From positions 10,137,534-10,201,533 of the forward strand of contig NC_081331.1 of NCBI RefSeq assembly GCF_022539665.2: 64,000 nt of DNA, in the 5' to 3' direction. Positions 1 through 12,175 of the stretch are shown in pieces. The position numbers and the translations under genes were made by a program. The notes under the pieces were generated by a model. It did not search any database and had not been told where the DNA came from. It saw nothing but the letters and a program-made list of their open reading frames with translations. Every line of letters begins with the position of its first letter. The stretch's first letter is position 1. The DNA is from Daphnia carinata (Eukaryota; Arthropoda; Branchiopoda; Diplostraca; Daphniidae).

Positions 1-315
1 GAGCAATCCCTTGTAAAAGCCTCTCACCCTCTCATGCCTGAAATTAACAGAAGAAAAAGCTGTAGGTCACTCCATGCCACTTTCGGAATCTACACTACCT
101 CACAATAGATACAAGGTGATCGTTTCCTCACGAAAATGACAAAACTAGGCCACAAGACGGACAATGCGAGATTCGTTATTGATCTTAGTATGTACAGGAA
201 ATTCCAACTAAAATTAGCCCGGCCGAACGGGCCGTACACAAACAAGAGGGAGGGATTCGATTGTACTCGATTCTGCGCAATTTTGCTTTCATTTGTTTTA
301 TGAATCAAGGGGACA

Positions 316-1509
316 TCACCGTTCGCCAGTGCACATTTCATAAATAAGGAAGACCAGACAAATATTGGGCGTGACGTGGACCATGTAGGGCGACAGGCCT
401 TTATAAAATCCGCGGACACCTTCGTACCTCCACGTCTGCGATATCACATCCATGACGCCCTTGTAGTCGCGGTATTGATCCTGCAATCGGGCTCGAACTA
501 CTTGATAGGGGTAAGTAGCAGTGGCGGCAAACAATTTTGACAGGGCGGCAAATGACAGGTACTCAGACGTGGCCTAGATTCAGATTATGAAATTGATTTT
601 ATACGAAAACCTACATAACGGGGATAGACTAAATGGTTTTTGACTCACCAATTTGGTGTCGATAGGTAAATTTCGGTAACTATTGTAACTATTTTTCATT
701 TCCTCATAAGCCATAAACTGAAGTGCACCGTGTGAGACGCCAAAGATTCCTGGCACGAATCCTTTGTACAAACCACGAATGCCTTCATAGCGGTACATCT
801 TGACTAGAGCATCAATCATTCCCCTGAAAAGACTATCATTAGTATTCCAACATGCAAGTTACTGTAGGAAATAAATCTTACTTGTATCTCTTTTCATCTG
901 AGAGATGAACTGTTTCTGGACCATATTGCAGACAAAGACGAGTTTTCACGACCCATATAGGATTTGTCAAGATTTGGGTAGCTACACCTGCTTCAGCGGC
1001 CGCTAACATATGTTTGGCGGGACTCAGCGCTACGGTTGAATCTCCACTTTGCATTTCTACTTTGATGGCATTGTAACTGTTCAAATACGACGAATAGACA
1101 ACAAGGAATCCTCGGTAATGAACAGTAAGACACCTACAAAAAGAAATAGGACCCCCACGCAAATCCTGCACCACAAACATTGGGCGCTACACCTCTGTAC
1201 AGACCACGAATTCCTTCAGTTCGAGTTATGCTGCAAACGGCGTCATACAATCCAGAATACTGAGGTCGTATACTCAACTGACCGTCACTGACTGAAATGA
1301 TGAAATGCGTTATAATATTGTCATCCCTGAATTCGTATAGACATACCTGCAAATCTGATTTTGATCAAGTCCAAAGGATGAAGAATCAATGTGGATGCAA
1401 CTCCACCTGATATTCCTGCTATAAGATGTTCATACCTCATGTTTGATAAAAATATGGCCACTCGTGTGCTGGCATTGGGCATGCCAAGGCTAGGGTTTGT
1501 CTTTGCCAT
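316..1509 (-). CDS. SLC25A32: Mitochondrial folate/FAD carrier, SLC25A32 family
   Basis: Inner-membrane solute carrier of the mitochondrial carrier family; SLC25A32 proteins carry folate or FAD into mitochondria. Five coding exons fit: 1509-1347, 1291-1138, 1076-882, 823-649 and 573-316, all with GT-AG introns of 46-75 bases. They total 945 bases, or 314 residues, the usual family length. The three signature repeats are visible: PLDLIK in exon 1, PIWVVKTR in exon 3 (the PIW form is typical of this subfamily and its FAD/pyrimidine relatives), and PYQVVRAR in exon 5. Each is followed by the second-helix motif ([27 protein letters not shown]). I chose the ATG at 1509 for its context (AAAATGG); another in-frame ATG lies 15 bases upstream. 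The 3' UTR would lie in bases 1-315. Family assignment is firm; the substrate is inferred from the family. Confidence 0.92.
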
Positions 1510-3695
1510 TTTTGTATGTTGCATGTATAACGAATAAAAGCAAGTGAAGTGTCAGAGACAGCACATCCTAGAAATGGAAGAAAAAAATTAGTTAATAATT
1601 TTATCAAATAAAAATATGCCCTATACAAAAAGATTTTGCATACAACACTTCTTTACAGGACAATTGCATTTCCCCTTCCCCTATGGTTTGTGAATTAATC
1701 TTCGGCATTAAGCTTCCAAATCAGAATGTAACAACATACCCATGAACCACGATCAGTATAAGACAGAACCACCATAAAGTTTTTCAGCCAAAGCATTACA
1801 CGAAATCCACAAAACAAATATTACAATTGATTAAGACAGTTACCTAAACCAAAATAGCAAATTGCTGAAAATACTTTTGTTTTTACTTTGAGCAATGTGA
1901 TTTCTTAAACACACTTAGAAAATGTGTACACAAGTGCCTGGTTGAACAAGTTAATCAAAAATACAGGATGCTAGAATAGTTTCTATGTATGAAAAACTAA
2001 ATGCCTTTATCCAAATCACCTTTCACTATGAAATCAAAGAAAGTTCTACAGAAATGCTTTCTTTCCAATTCCCGATTTGAAACAAACTCCGTCTTTCACG
2101 AATGGCTCAAGATTAGGAGACCCAATTTTTTATTAAGTTCACGAATACTTTTAGAAAATGTGATCAGGTTATGCAGTGATGCAACTCGTATCATGTTACG
2201 AAACAAAACGTGACTGGCGATTATATGATCATATGGTATATACCAGACAAAAAACTAAAATATGTACAGCTAGAACTAGGACTAGGACGGTTGATACCTG
2301 AGAAAAATTGACACCAGGCACAATGACACCTTGAAGAAAGGCTGTGACGAGATTAAAATGTTACAATCTGGTTATCAAATGGTAACGGCCTTGGGTAAGT
2401 TCCCCTGTACAAAGCGTAACGTTTCACTAGAAATACGATTCGCCTGTGGGTCAAGGACTTAGCGTTCATCAAATACACATGCACAGAAATAATTGCTAAA
2501 AAAAGCCGCCGTCTGCTCATCCGCTGTTGCCAATTTATTAAGCCAGCAGCTGGCACTAGGGCTCGGCCCCGATCGTCTTTGATCGGGGCAAAGCGCGGTT
2601 TTTTCATTAAAAAATCGTCAAACCGTCGGTACGCTTTAGCCAATTTTGCCTGAGGTTTGGCTTTCGGCTTGTAACTGGCCAAAACCGGTTTGAACCGCCA
2701 TTAAAACTTTTTTTTGAAATTTTGCTGAAATTCCAAATCAAGTAATTATCACTTATTGTTGTGAACGTAATGGCGGTCAACAACTTGTTATAAATCAAAT
2801 TTCCGATCGAACTTGTCATCGCGATCGAAAATTGGTCGATCTCTCCGCCATCTAGCGACAAAGTCTGTTACTGATGTAATTCCTATGCAAACCGTAAATC
2901 CACGGAGCAAACCCTAAAACCGCGGTGCAAACCGTACAAAATCGGGTTGTAAAGCCCGCTTAGGCAACCTTTTCAAAACCTGACGAGGTACGGTTCGAAA
3001 TAAAAGGACGACCCGGCACTTGTCCGATCCGCCCTGAAAATCTAAATGACCTGCCCGATCAGTAAAAATATCGAACAGATTAACGCGAGGCCAAGCCCTT
3101 TCGTAGCCTCGCAGCACTGAGAAATTATTCTGAAAATAGGAATGGTTTGTTTCGTAAATTATCTCATTTGATGTTATGCATATCTTGGCCGTAGTCTGAT
3201 GCTGCACGTAAAAAATTGCATTGCTAAACCGTTATCCCACGGAGGCCTGTATGTTGTGTAAGTAGGACATGGCCTGGCTTTTAGAAATCAAAGAGATGAA
3301 AGACCTAAACAAGTGTTTAAACAAAACAACAACGTGAGCGATAACACAACAATCCCGAAAAATATTTTTTATTTGACTAACAACACGTGAGACACACTTG
3401 AAAATGGTTTCTGTCCGATTTTGACACAATATTAGGAATGAATTGCTAGACGAACATGCAAAAAAAAGGGGCGGGGGGGGGGTAGAAAAACCACTCATTC
3501 CGTCCATACCTAAAGTAATATGCTTATTGGATAAGCAAAATTTGCTAGGACAATTGGTTACGATAGACGAATATTATATTAAACGCTAGTCAAACACACA
3601 TTTTGGAATTAAGCACACTTAGAATGAAGAACACAACTATAATGGTGGATTTGAACTAATTTTCGAAACTCACTACGCGATCTGTTTTTAAAGAT
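1510..3695. other. Intergenic region between SLC25A32 and the P5 ATPase
   Basis: I see no supportable gene. It should hold the 5' UTR and promoter of SLC25A32 and the 3' UTR of the ATPase. A minus-strand AATAAA at 3368-3373, about 320 bases past the ATPase stop, is a candidate poly(A) signal. CGCCATCTAG at 2846-2855 is a motif that recurs upstream of HGH1. A run of G and a purine tract lie near 3465-3482. Open frames here have no recognisable domain. Confidence 0.5.
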
Positions 3696-6600
3696 TTAAA
3701 GTGACAAAATTTCACTTGTACTGGCTTGACCCAGCGGTGGCCAGTCCTTTTCCGTGGCTAAGTCCAGCTCTACCTTCTTGTACTTGTTCTTTGGTTCAGA
3801 GTTGCGAGGATCATTTGCTGGACGCTGAATGGACTCGTTTTCAGCGACCAAATTTTCAATATAAAGAGCCACAGAAAGGTGCAATATAACTAGAAGTATC
3901 AGACAGCTGCGGAACAGGTACATGTTGTCGTCGTCATCAGTCCTTGTGGAACCAACAGGAATCCCACCGTCATCCTCTGAGTACCAGTGAAAAGGATTCA
4001 CGTTGATCCCCATCACTTGGAAAAAGTCGGCCAGCGGCCCGATCGGCAGCAATGTCAGGACTAGAGAGAATGCCGTTAGGACAATCAGGGCGAAGAGAAA
4101 AAGTTTGTTGGTATAAAATGGCTGTCGATAAGGAGGTCCGTAGGAAAATGCAAGCGCAAGAATAAGGTATTGAAATGAACTTATCGAGAAGATGACGGTT
4201 ACTTCCCAACACGGAATAATGACTTCATCGCCGTCGGGATGTATAGGGTGATACCAGGGCTGCAGCATTAAGAGCAACAGGGCACCGAGTTGTATGGCCG
4301 CCGTCAAAGCTATTTGCATAACTAAAGACAGCATATTTGAGCTGGTAAGAAGCGACCCTCTAGGGCGGTGAACCACGAGGTTTGGGTAGGGATCAGTGTG
4401 TCCCATTAGAACGGCAACCGTTGTCGTGATGAACAGGTCATGATAGAGAAACATATAGTCGCCAAGAGTTGTGCGTAGCGAGTATAGGATCAGTACGGAT
4501 ATGAACTGAATCAAGCTGTAGAGTGCCATATACTTAAACACCCCGAAACTGGTGACTAAGGCACAACGACCTTCACGGACGATAGTCGGGACACATGAAA
4601 TGTTTCCAGCTTTAGCAGTGAAGGGAGCAGCCACGGATGCCTCAGCATCCGACAAAGAAATGCCTACATGAGCTGCTTTAAGAGCTCCGCAGTCATTAGC
4701 TCCATCCCCGCAAAATCCAACAGCGTAACCAAGTTCTTGAAACTCTTCCACCACCTTATGTGGCATGTAAAAGGAATTAGTAAACGTACATGCATTATGG
4801 AAAACCATGACAAGAATTACTTTTGTTTTCTGATCAGGTGTCATCCGAGCTAGAATGGTTGCTCGCACAAGGATTCTTTGCAGTAAATGAGGAAAATGTT
4901 TACGAATGACGTCTAGGGTTTTCCCCCCAAGAGCCAAATGTAATCGTGGAGTTAGATGGTTACTGTCCAATCCTCTTTCAGCATCGGAAACAAGAGCTTG
5001 TCTGCGCCACATACGCGATATGTTTTCCATTGGCTGGAATACCGAGTCTGGCCAGCTCTCAGTAAACATGGCATCTGACTCTGACGACGACAAGACACCA
5101 CTCTCTTCTAAATCCCTTTCATACATTTCAGCCAATGAATAGGTAATGGATGCACGGGTAGTACCCTTCGGTGAAGTAGCTGTAACAAGTATCACTTTTT
5201 CTCCTACAGGAAGCATGTCACAATCTCTTCCCACATTAATTGCAGTTAGCAGGTTGTCACCTAGATGAAAAAGTTAGAGAATTACTGAAAATTACCAGAA
5301 GCGCAAGATTTGTATTTGAATGAAACCTACCAGTAACCATAACACATCGAATGCTAGCGTTACGCAATTGTCGAACAACTGGGGTCGTTTCGGATTTGAG
5401 AGTATTATGCATAACGAGTAGACCAAGGAAGTTCAGATTGCATTCCATTTGTTCTCGCTTCATGCGGTGCATTTGGTGCCAGGTCAATCGTCGATCTAAT
5501 ACGCGATGAGCTAATGCAAGTACACGGAAACCACGCATTGTGAATGATCTTAGAACTTTGGCAAAATTTGCTGGCACGGATGCCTCCACGCAAAGTGTTC
5601 GAATCATTTCAGGCGACCCTTTACATAGCAGCTCCATGTGAGCGCTACCTAAAGTTCGGACAACTACCGACATTCTTTGTAGGCTGGAGCTGAATGGAAA
5701 CTGGCGTACGATACCCACTGCATATGGTATCTTCAAGACAATATGGATTATTAACCTTAAACGATTACTCAATATTTTCAAATTGTACTTCGAATCCCGT
5801 TTCAGCGAAATCAAAACCATGAACACCCAGGAACGTATCGCGAGTGACGGGTTTGACAACAATAGGAGCCATAACATCGTAACGAGTTATATCTGCTCCC
5901 GGTTCTTCCAAAATCCATTGAGTTGATTTGAACATTTCCAGTTCTAAAGGGTCACCGATCAATTGACCTAAGAGAATGTTTTTGTTTGTTTGTTTTTTTT
6001 TCCAGCGATTTTCATGGACAATATCTAAAGCAAGCAAAGTGGAAAGGTAAAAACCTTCGATTCGGGTAAGAGTATGGCACGCCGCGAGAGTTACTAAAAC
6101 TGGATCATCTTGTTTCAGTTGAAGTGCTGGATCACGAACAAGATCAGCAAAAACATTTTCATCTTTTGATCGCGGTGCCACTCCGCAAAATTCGAGACCA
6201 CCTTCTGTCAGGGTTCCTGTCTGGAAACAAGTAAAAATTGACATTAATTAACCATTGATATGAAATAATTTTTTTTTAGATTTTTGCTTTTTCAGCCTTC
6301 CTACTTTATCGAAGCACATGAGCTTTAATTTGCCACACACATTGATGCGTGGTGGCGAAATGCAAAAGATGCCGTTACGGCGCAAACGTGACTGAGCGTA
6401 CACTGTTCCAACCGTCATTGCGGCGGGCATGGCGGGCGGAACGACGATTGTTAGCATATCACAAGCACGTATGACAATTTCCCAAAGCGTAGCCTAGAAT
6501 AAATATTATATAATCAGGAGGTAAACATTGTACATGTAAAAAAAACAAATATATTCCTTACCCCTTTCGTGATATAAACGTAGACGCAATAGGTAATGCC

Positions 6601-8217
6601 ACAAAGGGCCACGCCGAAAAGTAACAAGACGAATTTGAGCGAGTCGATATAAAACTTGAAACCTATAGGCTTCGGGTATAAGATCGAGCGGACTAACTCG
6701 CCCTTAGCAGTAGTGAAACCCGTCCTAATTACAACTGCCAAGACTTTATCTTGGCCATAATAGCGCGTTTGAAGAATTTGTGTACCACAGAAGAGCGTGT
6801 GCCGTTTGTGAATATCGGTACAATAGGGTTCGTCCAGATCAGGAACAGGCGTTTTTGTCTCGGGCGCACTTTCACCTACTGGGAGAAAAAAAGAATACAG
6901 TAATTTTGTTCGCAAAGGCAATACCATGTCAATAACCAACCTGTCAAGACACTTTCATTCACAATACCTGTATTTGATTAAGCAATAATACTTCGCATTA
7001 GTAAAAAAAAAAAAATGTATCATTTATCTATGATATTTAATTACATGTTCCCGCCACGAGGACGGCATCGCAAGGAACCAAGAAACCCGTCGGAGGTATA
7101 ACAATAACGTCTCCAGGTACCAACCGGCTGGCATAAATATTTTCATAAACTTGGAACAAATTACTATGAGTCTCGATCAAGGAATATTAAATTTAATACA
7201 AAAGATTACCTTCTCCGCCACGAGAAACGGTAACCATGGAAGATATGTGGGCTGCTGTCATATTTTTCAATGTTGAACTTTGCTGCAGAAAGAAATTAAT
7301 ATTTGTATTGCTGGTTATCAGTCATGTACGAAAAGTTGAATTACCCTGCGAATTTCGTAGAGGGCAACGCCTACGGATATAATCGATACCACAAAAATGC
7401 ATCCGGCATAGTAAATATAATCATCGACTGTCCAAACCACGCAACTAAAGATCTCAAAAAGGTAAAATGGATTGAGAACTTCATCTATTAGCAAACGCCA
7501 ATAGGACTTGACGTCCACGGACATTGTGTTGAAGCCGTGTAACTGTAGCCTACGATCAATGAAACCAATGTTATTATTTGTATTGAAAATTGAAGTGAGT
7601 ATTCATACTTTGCTTCCTGAATTTGCACTGATTGCCCTTCGAAAGTGTGAAAATCGCAAAGCTGAATGCCTTGTTCGATTCCCGTAAGCATTTGAAATCG
7701 CTGGTACCTTTTGCTCCACAGGTACTTGACATGTTGATGGACAAAATAACGCGAGTAGGGCACAGAATCTTCTTCAAACAATTTACTGGTTTCAGAATCT
7801 TCCTCTCTCTCTGAATCATCCTTTGATAGCAGAGAGTATTCATCAGGAAAGTAATCCCCAACAATTTCTTGGTGCACTTTTGCAATATATGTTTGCCCAT
7901 GGACATCCTTCACAAAGGAAAATCTCATTATTAACTTTACACAAACGAACAACATTGTAAACACTAGATCATACCTCTAACACCAAGACTTGAGATTCAT
8001 CTATAGGGCAGCGAACATACTGCCAACGGATTCCAAAAACATTGTGCCAGTAGATAAGAACATATGGCAAGCCTATGCATAGTAATGCTATACAGTGGAA
8101 GACGAAGGTCTTGAGATAACTTCTTGTGTATCCAACCGCAGTAAGTTGCTCTTTACTGCCATCATCTATCACTGTTGAATTGGGCTTGATATTTAAGTTC
8201 ATGTAAGCCCCAACCAT
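3696..8217 (-). CDS. ATP13A3: P5B-type ATPase (ATP13A family, polyamine-transporter type)
   Basis: Endolysosomal P-type ATPase; characterised P5B members export polyamines from the late endosome or lysosome lumen. Thirteen exons fit: 8217-7975, 7907-7609, 7549-7345, 7282-7210, 7149-7045, 6967-6941, 6875-6562, 6493-6305, 6220-6055, 5967-5789, 5730-5331, 5260-4821, 4754-3696. They total 3699 bases, 1232 residues, close to human ATP13A3. Visible motifs in order: actuator TGES at 317-320, PPAMP in the M4 helix at 441-445 (P5B signature PPxxP), phosphorylated Asp484 in DKTGT (split by the exon 8/9 junction), KGSPE, MTPDQK, and the hinge [11 protein letters not shown] near 896-906. Six hydrophobic C-terminal helices follow. 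Asp484 and the TGES loop are intact, so it looks catalytically competent. P5B is certain; the choice of ATP13A3 over ATP13A2/4/5 is not. Confidence 0.92.
6941..6967 (-). other. 27-base microexon of the P5B ATPase
   Basis: Exon 6 of the ATPase. It is flanked by AG on the upstream side and GT on the downstream side and encodes IVNESVLT plus the first base of the TGES glycine. Without it the conserved segment leading into TGES is missing, yet the frame is kept because 27 is divisible by three. It is therefore both needed for the motif and easily missed by gene predictors. Confidence 0.85.
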
Positions 8218-8966
8218 CTCACTGTAGGCGCCATACAAATAAAATCTAAACAAAAAGTGAATGTAATGAAGGATTACAAACTTTATTATGCTGAGATAAA
8301 TATAGAATCTACAGGAATGTTTCATATGTTTTTCACCAACAAACATCAGACTCCTATCATGCCAGGACAGTTTTGTTTGTTGGTAGAACAACTTCCAACC
8401 TTGTTCTATATCATGCCATCTAAACTTTCACTCACAACAAACAACTTAAGTTCTATTATTCAAAGTACATCCTGAAAGCATAACTAAATAACACACAATA
8501 GAAATAATATTACCAATGAACTAATACAATTAGAGCCAACTAACAACAATTTTATCACCTTCAGAAAATGCTAGAGTAGGGTAGATTTTCAAGATTTCAC
8601 TTTTCTTCTTTTGTGTTTTCTGTTTACTATTGACTTTCAATCCTTTCATATGAAATCCATTGCGTTGCCAGATAGTTTTAGTAGCATAGCGCGATTTTTG
8701 GCCAAAAATTCTCTTTATTCTTCAGAGCAAGTGTCCAAAAATGACGATTCATTATAAAACATAAGTGTTCAACAATAGGTGAAATAATTTTATTTGCCAA
8801 TTATTTATTTGTATCATGAACTTTAACAAATCACGCAAACTCTACCGGTTAATGTGGTACATTGAGCGATTAGCTTGCAATCGCGTGTTACATTGGGAGA
8901 ATTATCGCAACCGAACTTGATATTCTTCGGCATTGTTTTCGAACAATAATGGGTTTATTGAATATC
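8218..8966. other. Intergenic: ATPase 5' region and lysozyme 3' region
   Basis: A good splice acceptor (TTTGTTTAG) lies about 30 bases upstream of the ATPase ATG, so part of its 5' UTR is probably in an upstream exon in this gap. For the lysozyme, minus-strand AATAAA copies lie at 8954-8959 (8 bases past the stop), 8804-8809 and 8789-8794. No other gene is seen. Confidence 0.5.
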
Positions 8967-9861
8967 TTAGACAGAAGCAGGTTTATCTCTGCATTCGCGG
9001 AATACCCTATAGAAGGGCAAACCTTCCATTTTAGCAAAACATGAGTCCGATTTCCCTAATACGTGAATACGTGCAAAGTCTTCGCAATCTATGACACCAT
9101 CTTCGGTACAATCCTAATGTTAAAAAATATCATTACAAAAAACCTATTTTATCTGTCATAACACAGTCTGTCAGTATTACCTGTGCGAATTCTGTCATGT
9201 ACGAACGAACTGTCTTTTTGGCACATTCCAGGTCTCGCGCGCATGCCTCGAACGCTATTAAACTTAATATTCAAGAAGGTAGTTATTATCATTTGCTAGG
9301 TATATTATCACAACCTCCATTGGGATCTTCGTCTGGCGTAAGCATAGGTTGTCCTGCATCTGCCCAATAGTTAACTCCCATTAGGAAAGGACCACATAGA
9401 TACTGTGAACCAGTAGTGCACGGAGCAGTCAAATTGCAGTAGGAGCTTGCTTCACACAAGCATTGCATGCAGTCATCCGGTATTACAATTTCAGCGAGTT
9501 CTTCCTCTTGACCTGAAACATCAGATCAAACGTAGCACCATTAACTGATAATTTAGGTATAAAATTTAAAAATCCAGCAAGTAATTGGTGGAACCTTACA
9601 TCACCCATAAGAAGCAGTGCAAAACGATCGTTTAAACGAAGATCAGGATTTAAATACAGAAATTACTCCGGTTTACGTTTCGTAAAGACATTGAACAAAC
9701 GCGGTATCTCTCAGCGTTATAAAAATGGTGTGACTGTGCTGTCGCCTTTAGCAAAATGTTTTACCTTGAATTGTAGGAGAAAATACGAATACAGCGACTA
9801 AAAGGTAAGCAGCAGCGAGGCTGTTTAACATTCTTTTATCTTGGGAGCAGAAGAGCAACAT
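8967..9861 (-). CDS. Secreted i-type lysozyme / destabilase-like protein (copy 1)
   Basis: Secreted cysteine-rich protein of the invertebrate-type lysozyme family. Four exons: 9861-9765, 9512-9315, 9254-9181, 9113-8967, totalling 516 bases, 171 residues. Exon 1 encodes a signal peptide (hydrophobic AAAYLLVAVFVFS) ending near TIQG; an alternative start at 9831 would give a more compact one. The mature part shows the family pattern CMQCLCEASSYC, then YLCGPF, YWADAG, AFEACA and a C-terminal region with DCTEDG. Where muramidase-active members carry the catalytic Glu (CxxCxCxxExxC), this protein has Ser, and the nearby catalytic Asp is also missing. It is therefore unlikely to cut peptidoglycan by the standard mechanism. 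Isopeptidase (destabilase) or binding roles are possible. Same strand and same exon layout as the copy at 11 kb, so a tandem duplicate. Confidence 0.88.
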
Positions 9862-9915
9862 TGTTTTGCTTCTGGCTGGAGCTGGTGTTTCTGAATCAGT
9901 GGACCGGCGCTCTAA

Positions 9916-9923
9916 CTTATATA
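9916..9923 (-). promoter_or_regulatory. TATA box of i-type lysozyme copy 1
   Basis: TATATAAG on the minus strand, 55 bases upstream of the ATG at 9861. An initiator-like TTCAGA lies about 25-30 bases downstream, near 9890. This spacing makes the long upstream reading frame untranslated and supports the start at 9861 (or 9831). Confidence 0.65.
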
Positions 9924-11026
9924 GACGCACGGACCAATCATCAAGTGACATTGAGGTAACCTGAAATAAATTCGTGATATGGCCTTTTACGGGAAAGAAG
10001 GGCGGCTGTTTCTAGCAAGCGCTTTGCTTCCTGTTTTCTCTTAATTAATGCCACGCGCCTCGGGAAGTTGCTGGACGACAAAGCAGTACGTTTCCAAAGA
10101 CAAGGTTGCTAGCTCAGAATTTTTTTTCAATTTATTTTACCTCTAGGAATGAATTGGGATGCATTTGTCTGAAAATACATTGTGTGGGATATCTAAGATT
10201 TTTCGTTCCCCTATAAATGGCAATTATTCCAGCAACCAAACAAGAATATGTTGTTTTGAATCTTTTAATACAAGCATGGTTAATTTACATCTTACTTTAA
10301 CGATCTGCAGGCAATGACAGGAGAAAAAAAATAATAATGCGATAATTTACGTTTAATGAATAAAAATTATTGATCGAGGTAGTCTTGGAAATTCATAAAA
10401 CCATCGTGAGTTTAATTAACATTCAGAAAATTATGTGCCAGACCGTAACGAGGCAGAAAATATTAAGCTTAATTAATTGTGCTTAATAACACATCTCAAA
10501 TCTAAATAAATAAGGAAACAGAGAGAGAGAGAAAGCTACACTGACCCATTTGGCATCCCACAATTGCGACACACATGTGTTGATTCGTGCAAGTGGGAAA
10601 TTTCCCGTGACATGAGCTGCAAACATGTACCACCTTGACACAATGGCTCGTTTTGTAGTTGCAAGACGTTGGGTTTCCTGACTGGAATTTAATGGCGAAC
10701 TTTCCTTTCAAGACATCATTTTTGCGGCTAACCTCGTTTATTCTTGTTTTGACAAATTTCGCGTTTTCGCTAAGCTAACATCACCATATTTCTCTTGCGT
10801 GGAGTAATTAACTCCTTGTGTTCAACACATGCTTACCATAAAAAAAGCTTGATTGTTATCGTGGACGACACTACCATTTCGTGGCCAATCGTGTATTTAA
10901 TAATCAATCGATGAAAACCCATCAGCAATTCCTATTTTTTCGTTTAAATAACTAAATCCCACAGGACTTTTAATACAATGTAAGACACTTTTTCGGCTAG
11001 CAACAGCGATAAGTTACGATCAAAAA
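9924..11026. other. Intergenic region between the lysozyme copies
   Basis: No gene that I can support. A cysteine-rich stretch at about 10540-10700 is open on the minus strand but lacks a recognisable domain or clear splice sites. A short GA/CT tract lies near 10520-10534. Confidence 0.4.
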
Positions 11027-12027
11027 TCAACCCGACAAAGACTGGACTGTGTTTCTACATGCGAGATAACCTTGGTAGAAAGGCGTCTGGGCAACTGGTG
11101 CGTTGCAGCCGAATCCGCCCAAAATGTGGAGGTGCGCGTAGTCATCACAGTTAATTACTCCATCTCCGTTGCAATCCTAGAGACATAAATTACGAGACAG
11201 TAAATAATTATATCAATGATGCTAAAGTAATATCAAAAATTAATAAAATACCTGTGCAAATTTTGCCATGTATCCACGTACAGTTTCTCCAGCACACACA
11301 GCATCTTGGACACACGCCTCGAAAGCTATTTTTACAATTCGTTAAAATATTCTTAGACGTTTCCCCAATTGAGGTGGGAATAAATATTGGACGTACCTCC
11401 TTTCCGTTCAGGGTCGTCGTTCGCTAGAACGAATTTGCCTGCGTCTGCCCAATAAGCCCAAGAAATAAGGAAAGGGCCACAAAGGTATTGGTGACCAGAT
11501 GTGCAAGGAATCGTCATGTTACAACCTGTACTGGCCTGGCACAAACATCCCAGGCAATCCTCTGGGACTACAGATGCTACCTGACCTGAAAACATAATTA
11601 TTAGGGTAGACAAAAAATTGTAAGAGAATCATTCGGATTCACTTTTATTCATGGTAGTTGAAATACTTTAAGTTGTGTTTCAAACCTTATTGACCAAATT
11701 TATTGGGCATTTTTAGCTTATTTGATATTTAGGTTTTTGCCAACGCAATTTTAATGGAAATTGTACGAAGCTTACGTCAGAATACAAAGATTGGTATTTG
11801 CCCTGCAGGTTATCACAGGATACTATTGACCTAGGCATTTTACAGTCGCAAAAGCTTAGACATTTTTCTACCTCATTATTTTAAAGCAAAATATGGTTTC
11901 GAGAAACTTTTAAATTTGCGTACTAACACTCTGTAACTAAAAATAGAAAGGCAATATTACCTTGGGTGAACGGGGAAAATGTAGCCAAAAAAGCAAAAAG
12001 GCAAACAGCAGCGATCTTGAGCAGCAT
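11027..12027 (-). CDS. Secreted i-type lysozyme / destabilase-like protein (copy 2)
   Basis: Four exons: 12027-11961, 11585-11397, 11325-11252, 11176-11027, 480 bases, 159 residues. Intron positions and phases match copy 1 exactly, and exon 3 has the same length (74 bases) in both. The signal peptide is MLLKIAAVCLFAFLATFSPFTQG. The mature protein shows CLGCLCQASTGC, YLCGPFLISWAYWADAG, AFEACVQDAVC and DCNGDGVINCDDY. As in copy 1, Ser replaces the catalytic Glu position and the downstream Asp is absent. The family is clear from the cysteine spacing. A digestive or immune role is possible but only inferred. The acidic DCNGDGVINCDDY loop resembles a cation-binding loop but could be coincidental. 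Confidence 0.88.
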
Positions 12028-12166
12028 CTTATAACACTGGCGACAGGAGAACGACTCAAGGTGGGCGATGGTACCTAACCCGGGTTGTGTTGGGTAACCG
12101 TTCCTACGTGTCAGCTGTTGACTATCGCTAGTTGGAAGTCGACTCAAAAAAAGGTATATCCATGAG

Positions 12167-12175
12167 TTTTATATA
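12167..12175 (-). promoter_or_regulatory. TATA box of i-type lysozyme copy 2
   Basis: TATATAAAA on the minus strand, about 140 bases upstream of the ATG at 12027. It parallels the TATA box of copy 1, as expected for an inducible secreted-protein gene. No strong initiator is evident at the expected distance. Confidence 0.5.

Noticed and set aside
2353-2682. Minus-strand 109-codon frame, basic and stop-free
   Set aside because: No domain, no signal, unremarkable codon pattern, and overlapped by other frames; not distinguishable from chance.
10502-10711. Cysteine-rich minus-strand frame between the lysozymes
   Set aside because: Both strands and more than one frame look cysteine-rich here, none has the i-type lysozyme spacing, and no consistent splice sites were found.
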